Source: Actinomycetes bacterium (GTDB taxonomy: Bacteria; Actinomycetota; Thermoleophilia; Gaiellales; F1-60-MAGs149). Taken from it: a DNA stretch of 64,000 nt. Positions within the stretch are counted from its first letter, which is position 1. Every line of letters starts with the position of its first letter. Shown piece by piece: positions 9,775 through 19,070 of this stretch. Under the pieces are notes generated by a model. The model was given only the letters and a program-made list of their open reading frames with translations, searched no databases and was not told where the DNA came from. The position numbers and the translations under genes were made by a program. The DNA is taken from contig JANYCN010000042.1 of the NCBI GenBank assembly GCA_025360225.1, forward strand, positions 1-64,000. Reading direction: 5' to 3'.

Positions 9775-11064
9775 GTGTCGTCCCGCGCAGCCTCGAACCG
9801 GCGCATCCTCGCTCTGGCGATTCCCGCGCTCCCGGCGCTCGCTGCGGAGCCGCTGTACGTGCTCGTCGACACCGCGATCGTCGGCCACCTCGGCGCCGCG
9901 CAGGTCGCTGCCCTCGCGATCTCCGCAACGCTCCTGACCGACACGGCGTGGCTCTGTAGCTTTCTCGCCTACGGCACGACGGCAGTCTCGGCCCGCCTCT
10001 TCGGGGCAGGACGCCGGCAGGAGGCTGTCCAGGCAGGTGCGCAAGCCACGCTCGTCGCGGCCGTGCTCGGTGTGGTCGTGACGGTCGCGCTCGAGCTCGT
10101 CGCCTCGCCGGCAGCAGAGCTGATCGGTGACGCGCCGACGCAGAAGGCGGCGGCCGTCGTCTGGCTTCGCGTCGCTGCGCTTGGCGCGCCGGCGATCCTC
10201 GTGTCGCTCGCCGGTCAGGGATGGATGCGTGGCGTGCAGCGAACCGGGAGCCCGCTCCGCTTCCTCATCGTCGCGAACCTGATCAGCGCCGCAGCATGCC
10301 TTGGACTGGTCAACTTCCTCGGCCTCGGCATCGTCGGGTCAGCCTGGGCGAACGTTCTGGGCCAGACCGTCGCGGCAGTCCTCTTCGTGCGGGCACTGAG
10401 ACAGGAGGGCGTGCACTGGCGGATCGATCGCACAGCGCTGGACGCGCAACTCCGTTCGGCCCGCGACCTGGGAATCCGTACGGCGGCATTCCAGGTCACG
10501 TTTCTCAGCGCGGCCGCCGTCGCTTCCCGGATGGGCACGGATCGCGTCGCCGCGCACCAGATCGCGCTGCAGCTGTGGACGTTCCTCGCGCTGGTGCTCG
10601 ACAGCGTCGCCATCGCTGCGCAGGCGCTCATTGGAGAGCACCTGGGCGCGGGAGACCGGGCCGGTGCTCTGACGATGGCGCGCAGGCTGGGCGAGGTTGG
10701 GCTGGTCCTCGGGCTGCTGTTCGGCGCCGTGTTGCTGCTGCTCGAGCCGACGGTCGCGACGACGTTCACCTCCGACGCGTCCGTGCGGCAACAGATCGCC
10801 GTCGCATGGCCGTGGTTCGTCGCGACCCAACCGCTCGGAGGCGTCCTCTTCGCGCTCGATGGCGTGCTGATCGGGGCTGGCGACATCGCCTTCATGCGCA
10901 ACGTCACGGTGGCAGGCGCCCTCGGCGGCTTCCTCCCCCTGACCCTTCTCGCAGGCGCTTTCGGGTGGGGGCTTGGCGGCATCTGGGCGGGGCTCCTCGC
11001 GTTCATCGCCATCCGCACGGCGGGCGGCGTCGCGCGGACACTACGTGACGCCTGGCTCGACTAG
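9775..11064 (+). CDS. MATE-family multidrug/toxin efflux transporter
   Basis: The 429-residue protein has about twelve hydrophobic segments in two similar halves, as expected for MatE antiporters, which expel organic cations or drugs using a Na+ or H+ gradient. Typical N-terminal features are LAIPALPALAAEPLYVLVDTAIVGHLG and GTTAVSARLFGAGRR; the C-terminal half contains RVAAHQIALQLW. It starts with GTG at 9775. The stop codon TAG (11062-11064) lies inside the left end of the repeat element that begins at 11061, so insertion of the element may have redefined the C terminus, which reads RTLRDAWLD. The transported substrate is unknown. Confidence 0.9.
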   Translation: MSSRAASNRRILALAIPALPALAAEPLYVLVDTAIVGHLGAAQVAALAISATLLTDTAWLCSFLAYGTTAVSARLFGAGRRQEAVQAGAQATLVAAVLGVVVTVALELVASPAAELIGDAPTQKAAAVVWLRVAALGAPAILVSLAGQGWMRGVQRTGSPLRFLIVANLISAAACLGLVNFLGLGIVGSAWANVLGQTVAAVLFVRALRQEGVHWRIDRTALDAQLRSARDLGIRTAAFQVTFLSAAAVASRMGTDRVAAHQIALQLWTFLALVLDSVAIAAQALIGEHLGAGDRAGALTMARRLGEVGLVLGLLFGAVLLLLEPTVATTFTSDASVRQQIAVAWPWFVATQPLGGVLFALDGVLIGAGDIAFMRNVTVAGALGGFLPLTLLAGAFGWGLGGIWAGLLAFIAIRTAGGVARTLRDAWLD

Positions 11065-11374
11065 TGGATTGTCAAAGAGCGGCGTCATCGGGTGTCTGGA
11101 GCGAGCGGGGGCGTTGCGCGTCGCGCAGGGCTTGCCGATCGCGGGCGTGCTGGATAGCACGCCCGCTCGCACGCGTGTCAAGGCGAAGGCCTTGACACGC
11201 TAAGCGCAAGCGGCGCGCGACGCTCCCGCGAAGACCACGTTCCGGCACGCACAGCGGGCCGGAACGTGGTCGCCGCAGCTGGCTGGCAGAGCCACCGGAC
11301 GGGTGGCGCAGCCGGCCAGCGCAGGACGATCCAGGAGCGCGAATGACCACGCTATCTGACAATCAGACCACTAC
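11061..11374. repeat. Hairpin-rich repeat element, copy A (about 314 bp)
   Basis: The element is bounded by inverted ends (CTAGTGG-ATTGTCA on the left, TGACAATCAGACCACTA on the right). Inside are four stem-loops: GCGGGCGTGC/GCACGCCCGC with a 6-base loop (11141-11166); GCGTGTCAAGG/CCTTGACACGC with loop CGAAGG (11173-11200); a perfect 14-bp stem (11233-11246 with 11258-11271); and a nested GCTGGC/GCCACC stem near 11280-11320. Copies B and C lie at 14254 and 61269. It looks like a non-autonomous mobile element or structured repeat. Short frames through it (for example one giving CLERAGALRVAQG) repeat only because the DNA repeats. The rest of the gap, 11375-11556, shows nothing clear. Confidence 0.85.
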
Positions 11375-11556
11375 CAGGAGTCCGTCAGAGGAGCGGCGCC
11401 GCCGCAAAGAGCCTGACGTCCAACCGAGAAGTGATCCGCATCCATCGTTGTGATCCATAGCCGACCACCTATGGAATTCCGATCGACGGCGATGGGTGTA
11501 CGCCACCCGCTGCTGGCATCATGAGCCGCGTACCCCAAGACTACGGCGAGGTCATC

Positions 11557-14193
11557 ATGAGCGATCCATTCAGCGCGCGAACCCCACTGCCTGGCCACCC
11601 AGGCGTTGACTACTTTCGGATCACGCGCCTGGACGAGGCCGGCATCGCGGACACGTCGCGGCTCCCCTACACCGTCCGCGTGCTGCTGGAGATCCTGCTG
11701 CGGAACGCCGGCACGATCCACGTGCGCGCGGATGACGTGCGTGCGCTCGCACGCTGGCCGGAGCCGGCCGAAGGAGAGCCCGAGATCGCCTTCTTGCCGG
11801 CACGAGTCATCCTGCAGGACTTCACCGGCGTGCCCGCCGTCGTCGACCTTGCCGCGATGCGTTCGGCCATCGCCCGGGCGGGCAAGGATCCCGCAGTGGT
11901 AGACCCGCTCGTCCCGGTCGACCTGGTGATCGACCACAGCGTGCAGGTGGACGCGTTTGGCACCGGCACGGCATACGCCCGCAACATCGAGCGAGAGTAC
12001 GAGCGCAACGGGGAGCGCTACGCGCTCCTTCGCTGGGCCCAGGGCGCGTTTGGCGCGTTCCGCGTCGTCCCGCCCGGCATGGGGATCATCCACCAGGTGA
12101 ACCTCGAGCACCTCGGTCGCGTCATCGTGCTGCGACAGGACGCCGACGGCACGATCGCGATCCCCGACACGCTCGTCGGCACGGACTCCCACACGACGAT
12201 GATCGACGCCCTCGGGATCCTCGGTTGGGGCGTGGGCGGCATCGAGGCGGAGGCGGTGATGCTCGGCGAGCCGCTGGTCATGCAGACACCGATCGTCGTC
12301 GGTGTCGAGTTCCTCGGTGCGCTGCGAGCCGGCGTCACGGCAACCGACCTCGTGCTCACGCTCACCGAGCGGCTAAGGAGGCATGGTGTCGTCGGCAAGT
12401 TCGTCGAGTTCTGCGGTGACGGACTGTCGGCGCTGAGCGTGCCCGACCGCGCAACGCTCGCCAACATGGCGCCCGAGTACGGTGCGACAGCCGCGACGTT
12501 CCCGGTCGACGCCGAGACCCTCCGATTTCTCGGGGAGACAGGACGCGGAGACGTCTGTGAGCTCGTCGCGGCCTACACTCGAGCCCAGGGGATGTGGCGC
12601 GAGGACGGTGCGCCGCCTCCCTCCTTTTCCGAGACCCTGCGGGTCGACCTCGACACGATCGTGCCGTCAGTCGCAGGTCCACGCCGCCCGCAGGACCGCC
12701 ACCCGCTCGGAGACGCGCCGGCATCCTTCCGGGCGCTGTACGGCGAACGACGCTCCGAAACCGCAGGGCAGCCGGTCGCTGACGGAAGCGTTGTGATCGC
12801 CGCAATCACCTCGTGCACCAACACGTCGAACCCGTCGGTCATGATCGCCGCTGGGCTTCTTGCCCGGAACGCCGTGGCACGCGGACTCTCGTCTCAGCCG
12901 TGGGTGAAGACGAGCCTCGCGCCCGGATCGCGCGTCGTCACCGACTACCTCGAGCGAGCCGGTCTCGCAGAGCCGCTCGACGCGCTCGGCTTTAACCTCG
13001 TCGGCTACGGCTGCACGACCTGCATCGGCAACTCAGGCCCGCTTTCCGCGGCGATCGACGAGGCCATCCGAGAAGGTGATCTCGCCGTCGTCTCAGTGCT
13101 CTCCGGGAACCGGAACTTCGAAGGGCGCATCCATCCGCTCGTGAAAGCTAGCTACCTCGCATCACCGCCACTCGTCGTTGCCTACGCGATCGCGGGCTCG
13201 ATCGACGTCGACCTGACGACCGAGCCGCTCGGTGTGGACACGGCCGGCGCTCCGGTCTACCTCGCCGACGTGTGGCCGACGGCGGCAGAGATCCGCGAGA
13301 CGATCGCGACCGCCGTCGGTGCCGACCAGTTCGAGGCGGAGTACGCCAGGGTCTGGGAAGGCGACGACCACTGGCGCGCCATGCCGGCCCCAAGCGGTGC
13401 GCTCTTCGCCTGGGACGAGACCTCGACGTACGTCCAGGAGCCACCCTACTTCGCCAACCTCTCCACCACCCCGCAGCCGGTCGCCGACATCGTCGATGCA
13501 CGAGCGCTCGCCGTGCTCGGCGACAGCGTCACCACCGACCACATCTCGCCGGCTGGCTCGTTCTCGGCGGAGGGCCCAGCAGGCCGGTACCTGACCGAGC
13601 ACGGCGTCGAACGTGCCGACTTCAACTCGTTCGGGTCACGGCGCGGAAACCACGAGGTGATGATTCGCGGCACCTTCGCGAACATCCGCTTGCGTAACGC
13701 GCTCGTTCCGGGCGTCGAGGGAGGCGTGACGATCCACGCCGGCTCAGGCGAACAGCTCTCGATCTTCGAGGCCGCTGAGCGCTACCGGGCGGAGGGCGTT
13801 CCCCTCGTCGTGCTTGCCGGCAAGGAGTACGGCTCAGGATCGTCGCGCGACTGGGCCGCGAAAGGCACCGTGCTGCTCGGTGTCCGCGCCGTGATCGCCG
13901 AGTCGTACGAGCGTATCCACCGCTCGAACCTCGTCGGCATGGGCGTGCTCCCGCTGCAGTTCCTCGAAGGCGAGACGCCCACCAGCCTTGGCCTGACCGG
14001 CCGCGAGCGGTTCACGATCCGCGGCCTGACCTCGCTCACGCCGCGCTCCACCGTGACCATCGAGACGGTCGACGACGGCGGTTCGGAAGGCAGGTTCAAC
14101 GCGCTCGTGCGGATCGATGGGCCGGCGGAGCTCGACTACCTGCGCCATGGAGGGATCCTGCCCATGGTCGTGCGGCGCATGGTCGCCGGGTGA
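11557..14193 (+). CDS. acnA: Aconitate hydratase
   Basis: This 878-residue enzyme of the AcnA/IRP1 type isomerises citrate and isocitrate in the TCA cycle using a [4Fe-4S] cluster. The three cluster cysteines are in AITSCTNTSNPS and GYGCTTCIGNSGP. Other hallmarks are VGTDSHTTMIDALGILGWGVGGIEAEA, and in the swivelling C-terminal domain SFGSRRGNHEVM and KEYGSGSSRDWAAKG. The ATG at 11557 is preceded at good spacing by GGCGAGG; the alternative ATG at 11521 adds 12 residues and lacks a visible ribosome-binding site. The gene is monocistronic, with repeat copies A and B on either side. Confidence 0.95.
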   Translation: MSDPFSARTPLPGHPGVDYFRITRLDEAGIADTSRLPYTVRVLLEILLRNAGTIHVRADDVRALARWPEPAEGEPEIAFLPARVILQDFTGVPAVVDLAAMRSAIARAGKDPAVVDPLVPVDLVIDHSVQVDAFGTGTAYARNIEREYERNGERYALLRWAQGAFGAFRVVPPGMGIIHQVNLEHLGRVIVLRQDADGTIAIPDTLVGTDSHTTMIDALGILGWGVGGIEAEAVMLGEPLVMQTPIVVGVEFLGALRAGVTATDLVLTLTERLRRHGVVGKFVEFCGDGLSALSVPDRATLANMAPEYGATAATFPVDAETLRFLGETGRGDVCELVAAYTRAQGMWREDGAPPPSFSETLRVDLDTIVPSVAGPRRPQDRHPLGDAPASFRALYGERRSETAGQPVADGSVVIAAITSCTNTSNPSVMIAAGLLARNAVARGLSSQPWVKTSLAPGSRVVTDYLERAGLAEPLDALGFNLVGYGCTTCIGNSGPLSAAIDEAIREGDLAVVSVLSGNRNFEGRIHPLVKASYLASPPLVVAYAIAGSIDVDLTTEPLGVDTAGAPVYLADVWPTAAEIRETIATAVGADQFEAEYARVWEGDDHWRAMPAPSGALFAWDETSTYVQEPPYFANLSTTPQPVADIVDARALAVLGDSVTTDHISPAGSFSAEGPAGRYLTEHGVERADFNSFGSRRGNHEVMIRGTFANIRLRNALVPGVEGGVTIHAGSGEQLSIFEAAERYRAEGVPLVVLAGKEYGSGSSRDWAAKGTVLLGVRAVIAESYERIHRSNLVGMGVLPLQFLEGETPTSLGLTGRERFTIRGLTSLTPRSTVTIETVDDGGSEGRFNALVRIDGPAELDYLRHGGILPMVVRRMVAG

Positions 14194-14253
14194 GCGCGAG
14201 CTCCGAGCGACAACCGGCTTCGAAGGCCGGCGTAGCATCGACGAAGCGGTGTG

Positions 14254-14571
14254 CCAGTGGTGTGATTGTCAAATAGCGGCGTCATCGGGTGTCTGGAGCG
14301 AGCGGGAGCGTTGCGCGTCGCGCAGGGCTTGCTGATCGCGGGCGTGCTGGATAGCACGCCCGCTCGCACGCGTGTCAAGGCCTTCGCCTTGACACGCTAA
14401 GTGCAAGCGGCGCGCGACGTTCCCGCGAAGCCCATGATCCGGCACGCAGAGCGGGCCGGGGCGTGGTCGCCGGAGCTCGCTGGCAGAGCCACCCGACGGG
14501 TGGCAGAGCCGACAAGCGCAGGACGATCCAGGCAGTCGGATGACCACGCCATTTCACAATCAGACCACGAA
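14254..14571. repeat. Hairpin-rich repeat element, copy B (about 318 bp)
   Basis: Copy B lies between acnA and the convergent serine hydrolase gene. The left end reads CCAGTGGTGTGATTGTCA and the right end CACAATCAGACCACGA. The core GTCATCGGGTGTCTGGAGCG is shared with A and C. The second hairpin has the same stem as copy A (GCGTGTCAAGG at 14370-14380, CCTTGACACGC at 14387-14397), but its loop is CCTTCG, the exact reverse complement of copy A's CGAAGG. The 14-bp third stem of copy A is degenerate here. The remaining bases of the gap, 14572-14708, hold nothing recognisable. Confidence 0.85.
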
Positions 14572-14708
14572 CACGACGGGTCGGCGACCGCCTCGTCTGC
14601 GGCGTGCTCCTGCACTGCGGCGACCGAACCCGCTCGTTCGGGCCGGGCCCGATGGCAGGCGGCCGGTGTCGTCGCTGTGGCAGACCCCGTAGCCCGCGCC
14701 TCACCGGG

Positions 14709-15851
14709 TCACACGTCGAGGAAGCGTGCGGCCGCGCGCGCGGCCGCGAGGGCGAGGCGGTCAGCAGGATCGCCGCTCGGGCCTGGCCAGGAGGACTGCT
14801 TCACGACGACGACCGACCGCGCCGCGTCGACGTAGAGGAGCTGCCCGTGGATCCCGACGGCGCACGTCACGCCCGGATCGCCGGCGACGTTTGGCTGGTA
14901 CCAGAAGCTGCGGTAGCCCCCACCTGGCAGGAACGTCGCGTAGTCACCGTCTGCCCACTGCGCGCGGTCGCCGCCGAACCGGAGCTCCTCGATGAAGGCT
15001 GCCGGGACGACCCCGCGACCACCCTCCGCGACCAGCAGCCCGAAGCGCGCAAGGTCGCGCGCCGTCGTGCTGAGACCGCCAGCAGCGCGCGGAGCGCCGA
15101 ACCGATCGAGCGTCAGGTCGCCGTCGTGCTCGGCACCGAGCGGCGCCCAGAGGTACCGCTGTAGCGCCTCGGCGAGCGGAAGGCCCGTGGCGCGCTCAAG
15201 CACCCACCCCGCCACGTCGGTGTTCGGCGAGAGGTAGCGGAACCGCTCGCCGTGCTCGCGGTCACCGCGGCGCATCGCCGCCAGGTACGCGTGCATGCCG
15301 GGCGATGGCTGCTCGCTCGGATACCAGCCCGTCGACTCGCGGTAGGCCCGCACGTCGGGCCCAGGGCTGTAGTCCTCGACGAAGTCGATCGCGGTCGTCA
15401 TGTCCAGCAGGTGGCGCACCGTCGCGTCGCCGTACGCGCCTCCTGCAACCTCCGGGACGTAGCGCACGATCGGCGCCTCCAGGTCGACGAGCCCGACGCT
15501 GGCAACGGCGCCGGCGAGCACCCCAACGACCGACTTCGTGACGCTGAACAGCAGGTGGCGATCGGTCGACGCTCCCCCTGGGGCGTACCACTCGTAGACG
15601 ACGGCTCCGCGGTGCAGGACGACGCACGCGTCGCCGAAGCTCTCCGCGAGAAACGGCTCGAGACGGTGCTCGCCACCCGCGTCGTCGCGGAACGGCAGCG
15701 TCGCAAGGCCGGGCGCGATCGCCTCCGGGAGCTCGAGCGCGTCACCTCGCCGCACGCGGGCGGTCGGCAGCAGCTCTCTGACGTGGCGAAACGCCCAGCG
15801 GTTGCCCGGCGGCGCCATCCAGTTCTCGAGCGTCGGTCGGCCCGCGATCAT
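14709..15851 (-). CDS. Serine hydrolase of the beta-lactamase/PBP4* family
   Basis: The 380-residue protein has the class C beta-lactamase/esterase fold: the SxxK nucleophile motif in LFSVTKSVVG, a YxN-like YLSPNTDVAGW, and a late Gly-rich HGQLLYVD strand. No signal peptide is visible, so it probably acts in the cytoplasm. Known members hydrolyse esters, amides or D-amino-acid peptides. The ATG at 15851 overlaps the stop of the D-Ala-D-Ala ligase gene (ATGA), making it the last gene of a three-gene operon. The neighbourhood points to D-amino-acid or peptide metabolism, but the substrate is inference. Longer upstream frames run through ddl and are not used. Confidence 0.82.
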   Translation of the reverse strand: MIAGRPTLENWMAPPGNRWAFRHVRELLPTARVRRGDALELPEAIAPGLATLPFRDDAGGEHRLEPFLAESFGDACVVLHRGAVVYEWYAPGGASTDRHLLFSVTKSVVGVLAGAVASVGLVDLEAPIVRYVPEVAGGAYGDATVRHLLDMTTAIDFVEDYSPGPDVRAYRESTGWYPSEQPSPGMHAYLAAMRRGDREHGERFRYLSPNTDVAGWVLERATGLPLAEALQRYLWAPLGAEHDGDLTLDRFGAPRAAGGLSTTARDLARFGLLVAEGGRGVVPAAFIEELRFGGDRAQWADGDYATFLPGGGYRSFWYQPNVAGDPGVTCAVGIHGQLLYVDAARSVVVVKQSSWPGPSGDPADRLALAAARAAARFLDV

Positions 15852-16759
15852 GCGAGCGCGCCGTTCAGCAGCGCCGCGACGAGGTCCTCGAACGCCATCC
15901 CCGCCGCACGGGCGGCAAGCGGCGTGAGGCTCGTCTCCGTCAAGCCGGGAACGGTGTTGATCTCCAGCACCTGCGCCTCCCCGTCGTCGGACACCAGGAG
16001 GTCGACCCGGGCGAACGCCGCCGTCCCGACGGCGCGGCACGATGCGAGCGCCGTCAGGCCACACTCTGGCCCGACGTCCGCCGGTGCGATGAACTCCGTC
16101 GCCCCTGGCGTGTAGCGCGCGTCGAAGTCGTAGCCCGCAGGGCCAGAGGCGATCGCCTCGACCGCCGGCAGCGCGACGTCAGCGAGCACGGTGACGGCGA
16201 TCTCCCTGCCGTCCACGTAGGCCTCGCACAGCACGTCGTCGTCGTAGGCGAGGGCGGAGAGGAGCGCCGCGGCGAGCTGCCCCACCTCGTCGACGCGGCG
16301 GATGCCGAGCGACGAGCCGCCGCGAGCCGGCTTCACCATCAGCGGCAGCCCAACGCGCTCGGCAACGACGTCGAGCAGGCCGTCCGCGCCGAGATCACGC
16401 ACCGCGCTCGCCGAGAGGCGCACGAACGCCGGCGTCGCGATCGCCGCCGCCTCGAGCACGCGCTTCGTTGCGATCTTGTCGCTCGCGACCGCGCACGCAG
16501 CCGGCCCGGCACCGGCGTATGGGACGCCGGCGAGCTCGAGCAGCTCCTGCACGGTGCCGTCCTCGCCATCGCGTCCGTGGATCGCGATGATCGCCGCATC
16601 GAGCCGCTCCTCCCGCAACCGTCGGCACAGGTCGGGCTCGGCGTCGAGCATCACCGTCCCATGGCCGAGGCGCCGGAGCGCCAGCTCGACGCGCGCGCCG
16701 GAGCGCTGCGACACGGCCCGCTCGAGCGAACGCCCTCCAGCGAGCACGGCGACGCGCAT
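15848..16759 (-). CDS. ddl: D-alanine--D-alanine ligase
   Basis: The 303-residue ATP-grasp enzyme should join two D-alanines for peptidoglycan precursors. Visible features are the N-terminal VAVLAGGRSLERAVS, the serine-containing AIHGRDGEDGTVQ loop, VKPARGGSSLGI for nucleotide binding, and the C-terminal EINTVPGLTETS that binds Mg and the dipeptide. The starting ATG at 16759 overlaps the stop of the aminotransferase by one base (TGATG). Genomes often carry more than one Ddl-like ligase. Its place between an aminotransferase and a PBP-like hydrolase, instead of beside mur genes, leaves open whether this is the main or an accessory ligase. Confidence 0.9.
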   Translation of the reverse strand: MRVAVLAGGRSLERAVSQRSGARVELALRRLGHGTVMLDAEPDLCRRLREERLDAAIIAIHGRDGEDGTVQELLELAGVPYAGAGPAACAVASDKIATKRVLEAAAIATPAFVRLSASAVRDLGADGLLDVVAERVGLPLMVKPARGGSSLGIRRVDEVGQLAAALLSALAYDDDVLCEAYVDGREIAVTVLADVALPAVEAIASGPAGYDFDARYTPGATEFIAPADVGPECGLTALASCRAVGTAAFARVDLLVSDDGEAQVLEINTVPGLTETSLTPLAARAAGMAFEDLVAALLNGALA

Positions 16760-18009
16760 CAGACGTCCCGCCGCCGGCCGAGCGCTCGGGCAAGCGAGGC
16801 CCGTTCTCGCGCAACGTCGCCGATCAGCCGAACGCCGGCAGCGATCCGTTCCTCGTCCGCGGCGGAGAAGTTCAAGCGCATCGACGACGCCCCTTGGATG
16901 CCGTCGACGAACGCCGCGCGGCCTGGCACGAAGGCGACGTTGCGCTCGAGCGCCGCGGCCAGCAGGTCTGTCGTGTCCAGCCCGTCGGCGAGCGTCACCC
17001 AGAAGAACAGCCCACCCTTCGGTGCGGTGTACGCGGCGTCCGGCAGGAACTCGTCGATCGCCTTCACCATCGCGTCCCGACGCGCTCCGTAGAGCGCCCG
17101 CATCCGCTCGAGCACGCCATCGCGCCGCGCGTGCTGCAGGAAGCGCAGGCACACCAGTTGCGCGAACGTCGACGTGCAGAGATCAGCGCCCTGCTTCGCG
17201 AGGTTGATGCGGTGCAGGATCGGATGGGGTGCGTGCACCCAGCCGACCCGCACGCCCGGGGCGAAGATCTTCGACATCGTGCCGAGATAGACGACGCGCC
17301 CGGTAGCGTCGAGCGAGCGCAACGTCGGCAGCGCCTCCCCCTCGAACCGCAGCCGTGCGTACGGCTCGTCCTCGACGATCAGGAGGTCGTGCTCCTGCGC
17401 GAACGCCACCAGCGCGCGTCGGCGCTCGAGCGAGAGCGTCACGCCAGCCGGGTTCTGGAACGTCGGGATCACGTAGACGAACTTCGGCGTACGAGCGTCC
17501 CGCGCGAGACGCTCGTACGCGTCGGCCAGCAGGTCGACGCGGATCCCCTGATCGTCGATCGCAACCTGGTGCACGTCAGCACCACAGCCAGAGAACACCG
17601 GCACCGCGCCCGGGTACGTCGGGCCTTCGGCGAGGACCGCGTCGCCAGGATCGACGAGCACCCGACAGACGAGGTCGAGCGCCTGTTGGCCGCCGGTCGT
17701 GACGATCAGCTCGCCCGCCCCGACCACCGTACCGTCCTCGGCCATGAGGTCGCAGATCGCGTGGCGAAACTCGTCGAGTCCCTCCGTCGGGCCGTACTGC
17801 AACGCCTTCGCGGCGTCGCGGCTCGTGACCCGCTCGACCATCTCATCGAGCAGGTCGGCCGGGAAGGCCTTCGTGTCGGGCAGGCCCCCGGCGAGCGAGA
17901 TCACCTCCGGACGCGAGGTGACCGCCATCAGGTCACGCATCGCGGATGAGCGCAGCGTGCCGGTGCGGTGCGCGTACAGGCGCTCGTACGGATCGAGACG
18001 CGACTTCAC
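16759..18009 (-). CDS. PLP-dependent aminotransferase (class I/II, 2-aminoadipate/LysN-like)
   Basis: The 416-residue fold-type-I aminotransferase has the N-terminal ISLAGGLPDTKAFP, TTGGQQALDL, the YVIPTFQNPAGVTLS segment, and the PLP lysine in GTMSKIFAPGVRVGW. These features are typical of the MocR-related aminotransferases that lack the GntR domain, such as 2-aminoadipate or broad aromatic/branched-chain transaminases. It is the first gene of the operon with ddl and the serine hydrolase. An amino donor or acceptor cannot be fixed from sequence. It starts 79 bases from the divergent ABC ATPase gene at 18089. Confidence 0.88.
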   Translation of the reverse strand: MKSRLDPYERLYAHRTGTLRSSAMRDLMAVTSRPEVISLAGGLPDTKAFPADLLDEMVERVTSRDAAKALQYGPTEGLDEFRHAICDLMAEDGTVVGAGELIVTTGGQQALDLVCRVLVDPGDAVLAEGPTYPGAVPVFSGCGADVHQVAIDDQGIRVDLLADAYERLARDARTPKFVYVIPTFQNPAGVTLSLERRRALVAFAQEHDLLIVEDEPYARLRFEGEALPTLRSLDATGRVVYLGTMSKIFAPGVRVGWVHAPHPILHRINLAKQGADLCTSTFAQLVCLRFLQHARRDGVLERMRALYGARRDAMVKAIDEFLPDAAYTAPKGGLFFWVTLADGLDTTDLLAAALERNVAFVPGRAAFVDGIQGASSMRLNFSAADEERIAAGVRLIGDVARERASLARALGRRRDV

Positions 18010-18088
18010 AGAAGAAGCCTACTCAGCGGTTGACCTCCTCGACGACATCGACGTCGAGCCGGCGCGTCCCCGTGGGTAGACTGGCTCG

Positions 18089-19069
18089 GTGGAACCCGCG
18101 ATCGAGGTTGACGGTCTGGTGCGCAGCTACTCCGCGACCCACGGCATGGTGCGACGTCGCCGCTCGACGGTCGAGGCGGTGCGCGGCGTCTCGTTCCAGG
18201 TCGCGCGCGGCGAGCTGTTCGGCCTGCTCGGCCCGAACGGCGCCGGCAAGACGACGACGATCAAGATCCTCACCACCCTGCTTCTGCCGACCGCCGGAAC
18301 AGCGCGGGTATGCGGCCTTGACGTGGTCGCCGACACGCGCGCTGTTCGCACGCGCATCGGCTACGTGTTCGGCGGTGACCGCGGGCTCTACGACCGGCTC
18401 TCCGGGCTCGACAACCTGCGCTACTTCGCCGAGCTGTACGCCGTCGACCCGCGCGGGCTGCGCGCCCGCATCGATGAGGTGCTCGATCTCGTCGGCCTCG
18501 GCGGCCGTGAAGGCGACCGCGTCGAGGGCTACTCGCGGGGTATGCGCCAGCGCCTCCACGTCGCGCGCGGGCTGCTCCACCGCCCCGAGGTCCTGTTCCT
18601 CGACGAGCCCTCGATCGGCGTCGACGCGGTCGCGGCGCGCGAGCTCCGCGCCGTCGTCGCCCACCTCGTCGAGGACGGGACGACGGTGCTCCTGACGACG
18701 CACTACATGTTCGAGGCCGACCAGCTGTGCGACCGGATCGCCGTGATCGCCCGCGGGTCGATCGTCGCCGAAGGGACGCCGGCACAGCTGAAGGACCAGG
18801 TCGCGGACGACCGCGTCGTCGAGGTGCAGGTGTTCGGGATCGGCGAGGCCGAGGTCGCCCGCGTCCGCGCGATCACCGGCGTCACGAGCGTCATCGTCGA
18901 GGACCACGAGCAGGCACAGGCCTTGATCGTCCATTGCGAGCGCAGCCTCGACGTGTCGGCTGAGGTCGTCGCCGCCCTCGACGGCGTGCGTGTCGGGTCG
19001 ATCGCGACGCGTGAGCCGACGCTCGAGGACGCTTACATCTCGCTCGTCACGGCCGCCGAGGACGGCTGA
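18089..19069 (+). CDS. ABC-2 type exporter, ATP-binding protein
   Basis: The 326-residue ATPase starts with GTG. It has Walker A GPNGAGKTTTIK, the signature YSRGMRQRLHVARGL, Walker B VLFLDEPSIGVD, and a C-terminal extension of about 90 residues similar to DrrA/CcmA-type subunits. It should energise export through the two membrane proteins encoded immediately downstream. The N-terminal YSATHGMVRRRRSTVEAVRGVSF insert is typical of drug/lipid exporters in this group. The substrate is unknown. Confidence 0.9.
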   Translation: MEPAIEVDGLVRSYSATHGMVRRRRSTVEAVRGVSFQVARGELFGLLGPNGAGKTTTIKILTTLLLPTAGTARVCGLDVVADTRAVRTRIGYVFGGDRGLYDRLSGLDNLRYFAELYAVDPRGLRARIDEVLDLVGLGGREGDRVEGYSRGMRQRLHVARGLLHRPEVLFLDEPSIGVDAVAARELRAVVAHLVEDGTTVLLTTHYMFEADQLCDRIAVIARGSIVAEGTPAQLKDQVADDRVVEVQVFGIGEAEVARVRAITGVTSVIVEDHEQAQALIVHCERSLDVSAEVVAALDGVRVGSIATREPTLEDAYISLVTAAEDG

Positions 19070-19070
19070 C

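Noticed and set aside
11141-11320. CRISPR-like repeat array
   Set aside because: The hairpins differ from each other in sequence and length, there are no regularly spaced direct repeats, and no cas genes are present.
11072-11362. Short minus-strand frames inside repeat copies A, B and C that resemble each other
   Set aside because: Their similarity follows from the DNA repeat. They are composed of hairpin arms, differ in length and end between copies and show no ribosome-binding site.
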